DNA from: Lepidonotus clava
Taxonomy: Eukaryota; Annelida; Polychaeta; Phyllodocida; Polynoidae
NCBI GenBank assembly: GCA_936440205.1
Contig: OW387141.1
Coordinates: forward strand, 45,021,307-45,085,306
Direction: 5' to 3'
Length of the DNA: 64,000 bases
Shown here: piece after piece, positions 43,603 to 55,412 of the stretch
How positions within the stretch are numbered: position 1 is the stretch's first letter
How the letters are laid out: each line of letters begins with the position of its first letter
The notes under the pieces: model-generated
The model's input: only the letters and a program-made list of their open reading frames with translations
Database searches by the model: none
What the model was told of the DNA's origin: nothing
Made by a program: the position numbers and the translations under genes

Positions 43603-44583
43603 TGTGATGAACGGCTATTCATCCAAATATGTAGAGATCAAAATAAGAGAAAATGAGGTAATATTATAAAAGGTATATATGTTCGAAAAGGAACGAAAGT
43701 ATAAAAGAACGAAATATGTAAAAAGGAACGAAAGTGTAAAAAGCCCGAAAAAAGAGGCACGAATACGTAAGGAACGAAAGTGTAAAGGAACGAAAATGTA
43801 AAGGAACGAAACCCGGAAAGATATAAACCGGAAGTGAAATGTAAATCGGAAGTGACGTCAGTTGTAGATCACGTGACTGAAAGCAGCCAATCAGAGCTGA
43901 CCTCTTGGGTATATAAAGGGGCGGTGAGGCCCGAATAAACAGAGTTCTTTAACAGTTCTCCTTGTGTCCAGACGTGTCTTCTTTCCTGAAACAACCGCTA
44001 AAGATGAGCCGATTCGAGTAATTAACCAGAAGTTAGGATAAAACAGTCGAAGTTCGAGATAAATAGTAGGAACTTAGGGTAGGGGCCCGACGGCCCGAAG
44101 AACGAGGAACGAAGGACCGAAGTAAGGCACGAAGGCCCGAAACAGTCCCGGAGACCGAGGCGTAGCATGGCACGAAGGCATGACAGGCGGGACGAAGGAA
44201 CGAAGTCCGCGGGGACGAGGGCGCGGCAGGCTCGGCCCCACGCTACCAAACAATAGGCGACTGTCGGCCCGTCGCCCCCGCGGACCGGAACCGTGGGGTG
44301 GACCGCCCGGTGGGGGTGAATGCTGGTCTGGGAGATAGAGCGAGACGAACCCCGGCCGACCCGTACCCCTACCATAATTTCCCTTCCCCGCAGTCCTCCG
44401 TTTGACATCGAGCGCCGATTCCCGACCGATTCGCTCAGCCCCCCCCCCCTCGTGCGCGAGGCACGACTCTAGAAACACATCTCGGTTCTTGGCCCGGATT
44501 CCCCGTCCGCCCCGAGACCCGAACAACCCCCACGTTCCTCTGTTGTAAGAATCGGCAACCCCGACTTACCAGAGAACGTCACA
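43603..44583 (+). repeat. 3' LTR
   Basis: Matches the 5' LTR over its whole length, with about five substitutions and a C run two bases longer, hence 981 versus 979 bp. It carries the same TATA box and AATAAA, which in this copy would serve 3' end formation. Confidence 0.93.
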
Positions 44584-44587
44584 ATAA

Positions 44588-44941
44588 CATTAGAACATAA
44601 TATCCATATCATTTATATAGACACATTAAATTATATCAAAGTGTAATAAACATATAGGTAAGGAGAACAGCAGATATAAGGGTGTTCCTTGCAAAAATGG
44701 TGGGGGAAAACTAGACCTTAGTTATATTCAATCAGTATAAAATGTTAGTTAATAGAGATTTGGTATAAATCTTAAACTCCTGTTTTTGGGGTAGACATTT
44801 AACATGGTTTGGTAATAAATTCCATGCATTTGCCCCTCTTATGCAAGTACTTCGTAGCAAATTTTCTTTGTCAGTGAAAGGTACTTGAATGTAATAGAGA
44901 CATGTTGTCTGGTTGGTAAGATCGTTCATGAAGTCATACAT
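44588..44941 (-). mobile_element. LINE 3' remnant
   Basis: The minus-strand frame 44941-44732 (69 codons) reads ...RSTCIRGANAWNLLPNHVK...FKIYTKSLL, which matches the conserved C-terminal tail of many CR1/Jockey-like LINE reverse transcriptases (R...RG...WN.LP..V....FK...K). Nothing LINE-like remains upstream of 44941, and 44588-44731 would be its 3' UTR. The LTR element sits directly beside it. Confidence 0.55.
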
Positions 44942-45404
44942 ATATATATGACGTTATAAAAGTAAATTAAGGCCATTTTTCAATGTTAATTCGATAGTTG
45001 TTGGTAACGATAATATATGAAGTTATGACCAATAAGCAAATAGTTGGCAGATGAATTTGCATAAAGTGGCATTTCATTTAGAATGTTTTATTGCCTAACC
45101 TTAGCCCTGGTATTTAATAAGAGAAGTTTAGGAATTCCCTATCAGCGATATATTAGACGTTTATTCAAATGCCCTATCTGAATTAAATTCAACTTTGGCT
45201 TATGAACATTGTTTTTGACTTGAAATGTGCCAATAAATGGAAGGGATAGAAAAGCAGAATTCATATATATCCAGCGTTTTATAGTACAGAGGGTTGTGAT
45301 ATTTACAAGCATCAAACTTTAATCCAAGTACAAGGGAATCACAATTTTCTATTCATAGATTCAAATTAAGACAGCTTCTTGGAATTCGTAATGACTATGT
45401 GTTA
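44942..45404. other. no gene recognised
   Basis: AT-rich spacer. Confidence 0.4.
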
Positions 45405-45408
45405 TTAA

Positions 45409-45601
45409 AGGAGCGATATTGTCCGTAACGCCGTATTAATTTTATAGGCTGAAGTGGGATTCAGTTGACGCCACGTTCGTTAAGTGTCCACTGACGTCAT
45501 CGGAGGACATTTTAAAAATGAAAAACAACGCACCCACTGCAACATCGCAGAGTTTACGTTGGCGAATCTTAAACTAGTTACAGCTAAGCAATATCGCTCC
45601 T
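45409..45601. mobile_element. small MITE, TTAA target site (193 bp)
   Basis: Perfect 13-bp inverted repeats AGGAGCGATATTG (45409-45421; reversed 45589-45601) with exact TTAA at both flanks (45405-45408, 45602-45605). Too small to encode anything. Confidence 0.85.
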
Positions 45602-45605
45602 TTAA

Positions 45606-46081
45606 TTCATTGAAGCTATTATAAGGGCCTACGTGTTATATATTGCACGTTTTACTACTTGTATGCTATTTTTTGTGATTATCATTTATGAAGCCCAGTC
45701 TCAGGCATTTCAGGGTACATTGAAAACGTAAAGTCATTGTAAAACCTTTCAAGGTTGCCAAAAGGTCATCATACAGGCGGCGAAGATGACATTTTGGTAT
45801 TTACATATCCGAATTTTCCTTGATGTCATAGTACTGATGATCATATGAGAACTTGAAAGGTTGTCCCAAGGTTGTTATTGTTCACCCTTCACAATGGCAA
45901 CCCCAGAATTTCTGAATTACGTGCATTATTTCATGATAATATTTCAGGGTAATTTCTCCATGAAATCTAAACCGTACAGGTAGGATGATCGATTGCCTTT
46001 AAAGTGAAACAAATCACCACATTGACCCCATTCACCAAGTGAATCCATAGCTCAGACAAACAGATCGATCTATGACATTTG
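45606..46081. other. no gene recognised
   Basis: No supportable feature. Confidence 0.4.
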
Positions 46082-46085
46082 TTAA

Positions 46086-47160
46086 GACGCTATCCTACAT
46101 ACAGATGCTATCCAACAAAATCCCGTTTTTGTGACTTAGCAGCAGTATAAAGATGCTATCCTACATACAGATGCTATCCAACAAAACATTTTGTAGGATA
46201 GCGTCAGTCACCTGCTGCTATCCTACATATGGATGCTAACCCACAATTCTTTTATAAGCTTAAGGGAAAGAGATGGACAGGGGGAGGGGGATAAATATTG
46301 ATAATTTTATGGCCTGAAAGCGGGACCTTTTTAAAAAAAACTTTTAAAACCTTTTTTTTTTGCCTCTTGGACCTTTAAAACCTTTATTTTCTCTCAACAA
46401 CCTTTAATGACCTTTTCTTTTCAAGTAACTGATGAGTGTATAAATTTGTAAGAAAGACAATAAATTCATGAAGAATCTGGACTGAACACATAAAATTGTT
46501 GTGAATCTATGAAAAAAATGCATTCCAAGGTAATATGTCTCATCCATTTTGCCTGAAATTAGCCCCAGGAGCCTAGTAGTTCAGTGCCCAGGCAAGCATG
46601 TGAAGTTATTATAACGTTGCGGCAACATTCTGTTTGGTTCTGTACTGGTTCTTGTTACGTTATTTTGATGGCTCCCAATTACATAACTGCAACATACTGC
46701 TGTGATGTTGCACTGCAACGTTATCATAACATTCTGGTTACATTCTTCAACCTAAACAGGACGTTCTTATAACGTTTTGTTTTGGTTTCATCCTAGCCTC
46801 ACCAAAAAGTAACGATGTAGGGGCCTACTAACGTTCTTATTTGGTGAGGTTTTAACCTTACCATCAATAATGTAATTGTTACGTGCCATCTTAGTAAGTA
46901 ACAGACTGACTAAAAAAGTATGGTTGCAGAATGTTTCTGTTACATCACAGCTTGGCTGGGTGGTTAAGAGAACGCTAAGTGAGACAATTTTGTCACTTAG
47001 CATCTCTTTGTAGCTTAGCATCTTAAGAGGACGCTAAGTGACAAATGTTTTGTCACTTAGCAGCAATTTTGAGGCTTAGCAGCTTGTGCAGCTGCTATCC
47101 TACAAAAGGATGCTAAGTGACAACATTTTGTTGGATAGCGTCTGTTTGTAGGATAGCGTC
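46086..47160. mobile_element. MITE, TTAA target site, long inverted repeats (1075 bp)
   Basis: The ends are GACGCTATCCTACA(T/A)ACAGA and continue to GCTATCCAACAAAA, about 35 bp matching inverted with two differences. TTAA flanks both ends (46082-46085, 47161-47164). Subterminal blocks repeat two motifs in both orientations: GCTATCCTACA / TGTAGGATAGC and GCTAAGTGACAA / TTGTCACTTAGC. The centre (46606-46790) has TATAACGTT words and the repeat shared with 28380-28545. There is no transposase frame. Confidence 0.85.
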
Positions 47161-47164
47161 TTAA

Positions 47165-47998
47165 CAACATTACCTTCCGTACGGAAAGTCCCATGCACCT
47201 ACTGTACAAGCCAGTCATCCTAACCAGTTCGAACTTCCAAATTTACCCAGACATTGCTATTTTACTCTTCTCTTCTGATCTATAGGAGTGACTTAGTTAT
47301 AGCTAATTACTCTTTCTAAAAGCTTCCCGACAAGGATAGTAAACATACTGATCGATGGCTGTCTACATCCTTATTAACTTCACCTTTTAAGATGAGGAGC
47401 TACAGTCTCCTCTCTGCACTCATTAAGAAAACCATCAGCGTAGAGCTGAAGGCTAAGAAAAAACAACCTTCTAAAGGGTAGATGAAAATATAATATAAAC
47501 AGAAGAAAACATAAGGCTTTTCTAAAACCGACACATACAGTGTGTATTACCTAAAACTTCAAAACATTTTTAAACTAATTAACCATGGTTTTACTTTAAA
47601 TTCATTATAGATATGATTATCTGAACTGCTCCTGAAAGCGATCAGAACAATAATATTAGCGTTAAACCATAACTGTGCTAAACATGTAAATTGATGTTAG
47701 AAAGTGACAACATGTAATCCAGATTATTTATCCGCATCATATTGTATTATCATATCTGATTGATTTATGTTACGCTGGATGTTAAGGAGAATATAGCAAT
47801 CTATTCTGACTCAGCTCCGAGTTGTTCCATTCTCATCTGATGGAGGTTAAATGTTGCCTTATATCATACACAAGAACTGACATAGTAGAACCACGATATT
47901 CTATCATATAATTATTTTCTAATTGGTAATCAACCCACTTATGGAATAAAAAGAAATATATTGGGCTGAGTACAGCCCTGAAAAAGTATGCAAGCACC
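47165..47998. other. no gene recognised
   Basis: AT-rich spacer. Confidence 0.4.
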
Positions 47999-48224
47999 TC
48001 AGTAGAGTACAGTTGGAACCCTCCAGCAGTTGTAACTATGTAACCTTTCAGCAGTTAGAACTATGTTATATGTCAATAGTTGCAACTATGTAGCCCTTCA
48101 GCAGTTGGAAACACGTATCACTTCAGCAGTTGGAACTATTGAATCCTTCAGCAGTTGCAGCTATGTAACCCTTCAGCAGTTGTAACTATGTAACCAGCCA
48201 GTAGGTGGAGCTATGTACAATGGT
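47999..48224 (+). repeat. 25-bp minisatellite, about eight copies
   Basis: CAGCAGTTG.AACTATGTAA followed by CCCTT recurs with a 25-bp period (CAGCAGT-type starts at 48024, 48049, 48074, 48099, 48124, 48149, 48174), with several substitutions per unit. Confidence 0.85.
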
Positions 48225-49080
48225 CGACCACAAAGGTCAAGTTCAAGAATAGTATACAACATTAAGGTACAGTGATGGGGCAAACACTACTGTTGGCCAC
48301 CCTCGCCAACTTCCGCTCCGTACTAACGCCTAGAAGATAGGCTCGGTAGCAGCTGAATTGGCCATCTTGGAAATGGCTGGCAAACCCCCTAGAATTGGAC
48401 AGTTTTACATGGGTTTTTTTTCACAAATGATACAGCGCCCACATGCTCCTCGCTTTTTCAGTATCATGTAGGTAGACTGCAGGTAGAATGTAGTTGCTTC
48501 CAAGACTGCTAGTCACTCTTACATGGTGAAGAGACTCAGCTGGTGGGTTCAAGATGGACTAATGACAGGCTGAAGGTGAAGGTTGCCAAATGGCCGATAC
48601 CAATCTTCTTCCATTAGGCGAAGACTGGCGGCCCAAGTCTATCTCATTAATCGATTCATTCAATTATCGCCATTTCAACTCGAAGGCTATATAACTGTTT
48701 GTGACGTTGACAATAAAACCGTTTAAAAAACAAAAAGAAAAACCTTCAGCATGGTGCGTCCAGGAGCAGCTCATGACTTCCAGGCGATGAGCTGCTCGCC
48801 CCCCAGGCCCTGAGTCAGTCCCGCCCGGTGAGGGCTGAAGGCCGTACCCCGGGCGGACCCCGACGTGAGCCGCATACCCACCTTGTCATTACACTTCCCG
48901 GTCAGGACCCACCCCGGCTTAGGGGAATCCTTAAGGTACGCCCCTGCTAATATCGGCGCGAGGCCCACGGGGCAATGAGTTTATGTGATATATAAGGAAA
49001 TAACCGGCCGCTGGGGGCCGAGGGGGAGGGGCCGGACCTGCAGGACCCGACGGAGCGTGCCCGAGGAGGCTCCGGGTGGG
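48225..49080. other. no gene called; GC-rich block at the right
   Basis: Up to 48770 nothing is recognisable; AATAAAACCGTTTAAAAAAC at about 48711 may be the tail of an old retroposon. 48770-49080 is GC-rich. On its minus strand a short stretch (AGAYLKDSPKPGWVLTGKCN) lies between an acceptor-like TTAGCAG and a donor-like AAGGTGGGT; it is too short to call. Confidence 0.3.
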
Positions 49081-51249
49081 GATATATCAAAGGCTTTTTG
49101 GCGCCTCATAAAAACATTGGCCTAAAGGCCGTATACCAATAGCCAATTTGAGTCCCGATTTCGAAAGATGGCAGTGTGAATATTGGTTAATCAAAAATAT
49201 GTTATCTAATGCTTGCCAGTTTATTGTTTATTTTTTAGAAATTCGCTTCTGTATTTCTAGCTTTGATTACATCTCTTGCATTATAAAAGGTTGTTAAATC
49301 GCGATACAAGGCACATTCCCCCTATCATTAGAAAACATTTCATATTTCCTGTCGAATGATATGGAACATGCAGTGGTTTATTTCTAATACAAAATAGAAA
49401 TTACAAAATTACAAAAATTCCAGAGATACAATATCGCCTGTCATGCAGTATGTATGTACCTAGAGAGGGCGGCGGCGGCAGTATGGCCGGGCATGACCGT
49501 TGACTGGAGGTCTACGTCCCTCAATCAGTCCGAACACCTCCCGGCTGACACGGACATTCTGCGTACACATGGTAGTCGATTTCCCCAGCCATTACTCCGC
49601 ACCTCCAGTATGGAAAAGATGGAATGGGGGGGGGGGGGGGCTATAGCGACCATGCGGGGTCCACCACCTAAATGGGTTTGGCTTGTATTGTGTCAATTAC
49701 TTGACCCTAAAAAGACCATTTTCATTCATATATATTCTTTTCGATTTAAACGGAAATTACAAAGGCATAGGCCTAGGTTAGGTTCACAAACTAGTTCCGG
49801 TCATAAACAATTTACTTCCGGTATATATGATTGGCTGGATTTGGACCCTCATATACCCTATTGGTGGTAGTAGGGGTGAGATACAGCTTTATATAGGACC
49901 AAGACCTGATAGCCCCGGGAAAATGAGCCTCGGTGAGAGGACCTGAGGGAAGGCAAGGAGCTTAATGTATTGCCCCAGATATTCATACACAAAGGGGGTC
50001 GGGGGCCTCTGCCCTGTGCACCTGCATATGTATGACCTGTGCGCCGGGGCTGTGGTTTGAGACTCAAGCTCTGTGAATTTCCAATATATCCAAGTATCCC
50101 TTATGTGCAAGCTTTTATTGACCTTTGGCTTGTGCAGCCTTGGTCTTCTGACCGATGCTCAGTAATCACAAAGTCAGAGCTAATTGAGGAATTATAGGCC
50201 ACTAAATATAAAAAGATCAATACATTTGTATTATTAGATATGGATAAATAATGAGCTCCTCCAGCTTTAGGTGTCCCGATAGGCTTAAACAGCATGCATC
50301 AATTGACACATCCAATATCAACAAATGAATTGTTTGAAATAGCACTGATGCCGTTCTATTTAATCGTGTACTATATTTACAGTTGCCAAATTTATTGATA
50401 CGAGTAATTTATAGCTTTTCAGGCGAACCAAAATGCCGTGTTTTAGGGCAATCAAGGGCAGGACATTGTGAAGTAACACGCACGATTTAACGTTGATGTT
50501 TCCTATATTGAATATGCTATTACCTTTATGGGTGTTGTGCAAACATTATTATTCATGCATTGCAGCACGAAAATACACTGGAAAATTGAGTTCCGTGATG
50601 TTTGGTCTAACTAGGGAATAATTTGGATCATTTGTGCAAACTGGGGTAAGCTTATTTCAGTGAATAAAATCAAACGCCCCATAGAAACTAAGTAAGTCTG
50701 ACGAATTACATCATCTAAAAATGGTAGCAAGCCCCATGCAAGTGATATTCGTAAAATGTTCCTTAATTCACATATCGTTAACGCTTTTCACAACTAGTCT
50801 ATATCAAGCAATCACAGTTGCATTGGTATTTAAGGCGAGTCTTTCTAAGACAATTTCTATCAACTCTCATCGAGATCTGCATGCATCAGGGAAACAAGGT
50901 TTTTTTGTTTTGTTTTTTTCAAAAAGCTATGTCCAGCGGTACATGAAAATATCCCAAAAGAAGGAAATACATCGTGTAACGTGTGCAATTTAACGAATAA
51001 AGATCTCCAGCTACAATAATGTCAGGGTGTGTCATGTAGGGTGCATGTGTGCAGGGCCGCCTGTCGGTTTTAACTAAGAATTAACCATGTCATTGAGTCA
51101 GTTTTAGGAGTTTAGAAGCACGTCCAACGTTTATTATCCAAGTATTCTCTTCCATCCCCACACACTCAGTATTACAGTGTTCAAGGCAGACTTAAATCAC
51201 ACAAACATCCATTTAGTAACATAAAAGCCGGGCAGACATTCCATTCTTA
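49081..51249. other. no gene recognised
   Basis: Includes a 15-base G run at 49626-49640 and an AATGATATGGAACATG word near 49353 resembling the core of the TGTATTCCAC MITE family. The open frame 49454-49870 has no domain I recognise. Confidence 0.4.
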
Positions 51250-51373
51250 TGCGCATGCGCATAGGAACGTTCCTAATTCCCCGACACGTGATTTCCGGTC
51301 GATCCTACACCGGAAGTGGGTGTATTCCCCTCGGCGTCCGTCATCGTTCTGCGTCCGTCCCCGGCGTCCCAAC
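51250..51373 (+). promoter_or_regulatory. candidate housekeeping-type promoter
   Basis: GCGCATGCGC (51251-51260, perfect NRF1 palindrome), CACGTG (51285-51290, E box) and ACCGGAAGT (51309-51317, ETS) are packed within 70 bp of CpG-rich sequence, with no TATA box, directly before the candidate first exon. Such clusters mark broad TATA-less promoters of widely expressed genes, often bidirectional. Confidence 0.45.
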
Positions 51374-51486
51374 ATGTCGGGGGTCGCCGGCAACGACTCT
51401 CTGGACATCGGGAGGCCAAGTGCTTTGATTGAGGTTTATACCTTTCTCCGGATACCCGGACCAATTCCCTACCACAGTAACAAATG
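51374..51486 (+). CDS. candidate first coding exon of a host gene
   Basis: ATG at 51374 (AACATGT context) opens MSGVAGNDSLDIGRPSALI and continues through LRIPGPIPYHSNK to 51486, where ATG|GTAGTTTTAT is a usable donor; an in-frame stop follows at 51488 if unspliced. The Gly/Ser-containing start followed by an ordered-looking IPGPIPYH segment resembles a real N terminus, and the exon lies 57 bp after an NRF1/E-box/ETS cluster. I recognise no family and could not find the second exon, which may lie far downstream. The alternative is a short non-coding first exon. Confidence 0.35.
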
Positions 51487-53159
51487 GTAGTTTTATGTTA
51501 TCTGACGTTTTATGAGGTAAAGTCACTTTCACAGCAGCGTTCTATCGTTTCCCTTCCGGCTTTAGCCTCCCTATTATAATCCCTCTGTGTATATATCACT
51601 CTGCTTCTAAAGGAATGAGGCAAAAAGTGTTGTGATTGCGATGGGTGTATGCCATAGTTAGGGACCGGAATACAGGGAAGGCATATATAAGAAAGTCTTA
51701 ATGAGAGTCCCAATGAACCACGTATATTGCGAGGCGGTATTTCAAAAGGGCCAGGAGAAGACAATCAGTAACTTAAAACGTTTCGCTATTTCATTAATTA
51801 TATCTCAATGTATCTGTGTACGTGCCCTTGTGCGTGTACTTATATGTTCCAGGAAGCGTAAGCAGTTTTATATTTATACATGTATAGAAACAAAAGACGA
51901 ATAGCATAGAATAGTATATACATAGAAATGATAAAATTACTGTATTCTATGTAATACTCTGTAAAACTCTGTAATTGCACATAGACCATCTATTCGCATC
52001 TACTTCTGAATTTGATATATATTACCATTGCCTTATAATGCATTAGTTGCCATGCTAGTGGGCCAATATGATTTCCCCTCGCCAAAATCCCACAACCTAC
52101 TCTGATATGGACGCATGCAATATTATCTAGAACATGATGGTTTCGTATATTATGCCAGAACCTAAAAATAAAACTGCCACCAGCCGTTTTATTTGACAAA
52201 GTGCCTTTCAACATGCACCCTCTGTCCCTGGTGGAGCCCACAGTGTAATGGACGGAGAAGGTGTTTTACACTGCTCCCCCCCCATCCCAAGTCGGTGCAT
52301 GCAGTGAAAAGCCCTTATTAAACTACACTACATCTACCTGATATGAAGATGATATCGCTGGATGATATTACTTGGTATCGCAGGCGTACCGGAGGTGCCA
52401 GTCTGTAAAATCTTGGATATAGGGCCTATATATATCGCATGCAATATTGTAGCATTATCGCACCATCTATTCTATAGGGTATTACACGACACAGTTATGT
52501 TTTCAATGCTTCTGTCCATGTCTACTATGACAGGAGACATCTGAAATTGGCAGTAGGTCAATGCATTTGCAACTTAGTTCCACGGCATTTTTAAACATGT
52601 CAAATAATTATCATGGCTTGAGTTACAGCCTGCGACATTTTTCAATTCCCGACTTTTAATACTGTGATAAAATCCATAATTATTGTACTACACTGATGTC
52701 ATAGCCGACCATGACCATAACCTATTACACTAATGCAATAATGAAACTACAACATTGCTATGATGCGGACATATCGCACCCATATCGCAGCTCAGGTTGT
52801 GCAGTGTAATATGGCCCTTACAGTATGCCTCCCACCAGACCCACCCCACACTCACCAAGGGAAGCAGAAAAAACAGTCATCAATTACTGCCTTTGGTGGC
52901 CTTAATTAGTGTTCGCGGTAACCTGAAACGACGACTGCCACTGCCAATCTGTACATACGGCCACCACCACTATACGCCCACCTCCCAGGGAAGGGAATAG
53001 CCGCCCAAAAAGACGTTGATTAGGCCTTGCAAGGCCTAGAGATATGACAATCTCCCTGGTGGTGGTGGGGATGGGAAGGGACAGCCTGTCGCCGCCCAGG
53101 GAGCTTAGACAACCGCCTGTGTTACGTGTGATATGAAGCGGCTCGATTTACGTCCACGC
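51487..53159. other. no gene recognised
   Basis: If the exon above is real, this would be its first intron. Only short unrelated frames are seen. Confidence 0.35.
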
Positions 53160-53723
53160 TCATCTCGTACGTATACAGTGACATAGTGGGCCGTGTAGAG
53201 TGGGGGGTTTGTCGATGGCTTATCCTCTATGTCTACCATGACATACAGGGATGTATAGACCTGTTTCCATTAGTGTGGTGTCTTACTAGAGGTGTAGGCT
53301 ATCTCTGAGCCAATGCATTGGGTAATAGGTAACAATCAAACCAGGCCTAAAATGGTAAAAGGTGTCTATGGGACGGTTCTGCGCAGACTCGTGAAAAAAG
53401 GCGTATAGGGTGGAGGTTTGTCTAAAGTCACTGTGCCCGCGATGTCACACCTCCCAAATTTGGATTGGCGCCATGTTGGTGATCAGTTTCAATTTATTAT
53501 CATTCACAAAACCATAACATCTGTGATGTCGATTTTTGTCTATTTCATCAAGGCAAAAATGAAAGAATCATAATAAACAATGAGTATCTACAAATTGTGG
53601 GTATATCTAATAGCCACGTGGGGGTGGTGACCACATGGTGATCAATAAATCTGGTCACGTGACCCTGTCTGCATAAGGTCTATAGCTCATCCCCTTATAT
53701 ATGGTGAGGGAGATGAATGTATC

Positions 53724-53869
53724 TATACCGCGTACGGGAGAGGCCCAGTGGGCGCCGCCATATTGGGCAAGGGATGGTGCTGATAGGCTAAAAAGTTGGC
53801 TTGTCCACCCATAGGAAACTAGGTCAAAGGTGTGCGCATGCGCAGAACAGGACTCCCGAATGCGGTATA
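53724..53869. mobile_element. small MITE, copy 1 (146 bp)
   Basis: TATACCGCGTACGGGAG and, inverted, TATACCGCATTCGGGAG (15 of 17) bound a segment containing GTGGGCGCCGCCAT and GCGCATGCGCAG. TA at the ends would fit a TA target duplication. A second copy is at 55413-55569. Confidence 0.7.
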
Positions 53870-54164
53870 GGCTTGGGATCCCTCGTGAAGGTGTGGAGGG
53901 ACATGTATATATATACACTGGAGCTTTGTCTCTGCTTACCTCCTATGATGACATGGAGGGACACATTGGCTGATGTTTGTCTACGGATCATCCCTTATAG
54001 GCGTGGACAGGGTATATACTTGTATCTCTCCTATGGTTCATCCCTTATGCTCATGTGACGTGGTGGCATAACAGGATATAGGCTCGGGTTTTGTCTAGGC
54101 TTGTTCCCTGCGGTGGCAAAAAGGAAGATGTAGGAATTGTCTATGGCTCATCACTAATGGTGAC

Positions 54165-54453
54165 ATAAGGCCATATTACGCGACGCATTGAGTCACGTTC
54201 GTGTTGAGTTGCGTTGCTCAACACGTCTGGTTCACGTTATTTTACCAACATGTTTGTAAAACCCGACGCAAGCTTCTTGCCCAACGCGACCCAATGCGAG
54301 CCAAACCGTGTAGTATGATATTTTGCGATGGTTAGAACGTGACCCAACGCATAGTGTAATATGCTCTCAACACAGCCCTAACGTGTACCGTTCGCGTTGG
54401 GCAAAACCACCCAACGTGACCATACCCCGACGCGAAGTGTAATACAGCCTATA
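54165..54453. mobile_element. MITE with CAACGCGA subterminal repeats (about 289 bp)
   Basis: ATAAGGCCATATTACGCGAC at the left and, inverted, ATAGGCTGTATTACACTTCG at the right are imperfect terminal repeats. Between them GCGTTG, CAACGCGA and CCAACGTGAC words recur in both orientations. The end sequence is distantly like the TGTATTCCAC family. Confidence 0.55.
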
Positions 54454-55412
54454 GAGGAACACATATATATGCAGGGTGCTTGTCTATAATTGATCTCCTC
54501 AGACTAATGTGAAGTAGAGGTATTATAGGCTAGGGGTTCGTCTATACTCATCCCCTATAGTATATCCTGGGGTATTAACTCTCCTTTTTTCCTATGGTGA
54601 TAGTGATGGAAATGTAAGCTGGGGAATTGTTTTTAGATTATCCGTATGTCTACCATGACAGACAGGAAGGTATAGGCAATGGGTTTGTCTATAGCCCATC
54701 CTCCATGGTGGCATGTGGTTGGTGTATAGGCTACGGTTTACACTCACCCTCTATGGTAACATAGAGGGACAAATAGTCTAGAGGGTTGTCTATCTTCATC
54801 CCCTATGCATGGTGATATGGATGGAAATCAAGGCTGGGGTTTGTATTGTCTAAGTCTCATCCCCAAAGTGAGTCATCACAAAGAGGCACGTATAAACTGA
54901 GGGTTCATCTATCCTCTTCCCCTATAGTTCATACCTGATTTTTACCATGAAATAAAATTAGTTGGAGCTTTGTCTACACTCATTTCCTATGGTGACATGA
55001 AGGAAAATTTAGGCTACATTGGCTAGGGCTTTGTCTATAATAGTCGACTACGTATTCAGTGATGTAGACGTATGATTAGGCTGGTGATTTTGTAAAAAAT
55101 TATACCCAATTGATGACAAAGAGTGAGAGATCAACTTGGGGTTTGTCTATGGTGATAAGGTGGAAAATATAAGTTTGGGGTTAGTCTATGCCTAATCAAC
55201 TCTGTCTACAGTGACACAGGGAAATTTATTGGCTAGCGGTCTGTCTATGCTCATCTCTTATGGTGACTTGGAGGGACATGATGATTATGGGTTGGGAGGT
55301 CAGCTACCTTATATAACCTATATTGTAACATGAAGGGATGTACAGGCTAGGGGGTTATCCATAACTCATCCCTTATGGTGAGGAAGTGGAAGTTATAAAC
55401 TGGGGGTTCCTC

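Larger units (their letters stand above)
31566..44583 (+). mobile_element. Ty3/gypsy LTR retrotransposon with an extra gene (13.0 kb)
   Basis: Two LTRs of about 980 bp (31566-32544, 43603-44583) bound the element; they start TGTGATGAACGG and end AACGTCACA. ATAA lies directly outside each end (31562-31565, 44584-44587), a 4-bp target duplication as in gypsy. The order is LTR, tRNA-Leu primer site, gag, pol, a spacer with an internal promoter, a third open frame, 2.9 kb without long frames, polypurine tract, LTR. The protease-RT-RNase H-integrase order places it in Ty3/gypsy (Metaviridae); I do not assign a clade. About five substitutions and one C-run length difference separate the LTRs (about 0.5 percent), so it is a young insertion. 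gag and pol look whole. It is higher in GC than its flanks and is much longer than the usual 5-8 kb. Confidence 0.95.
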
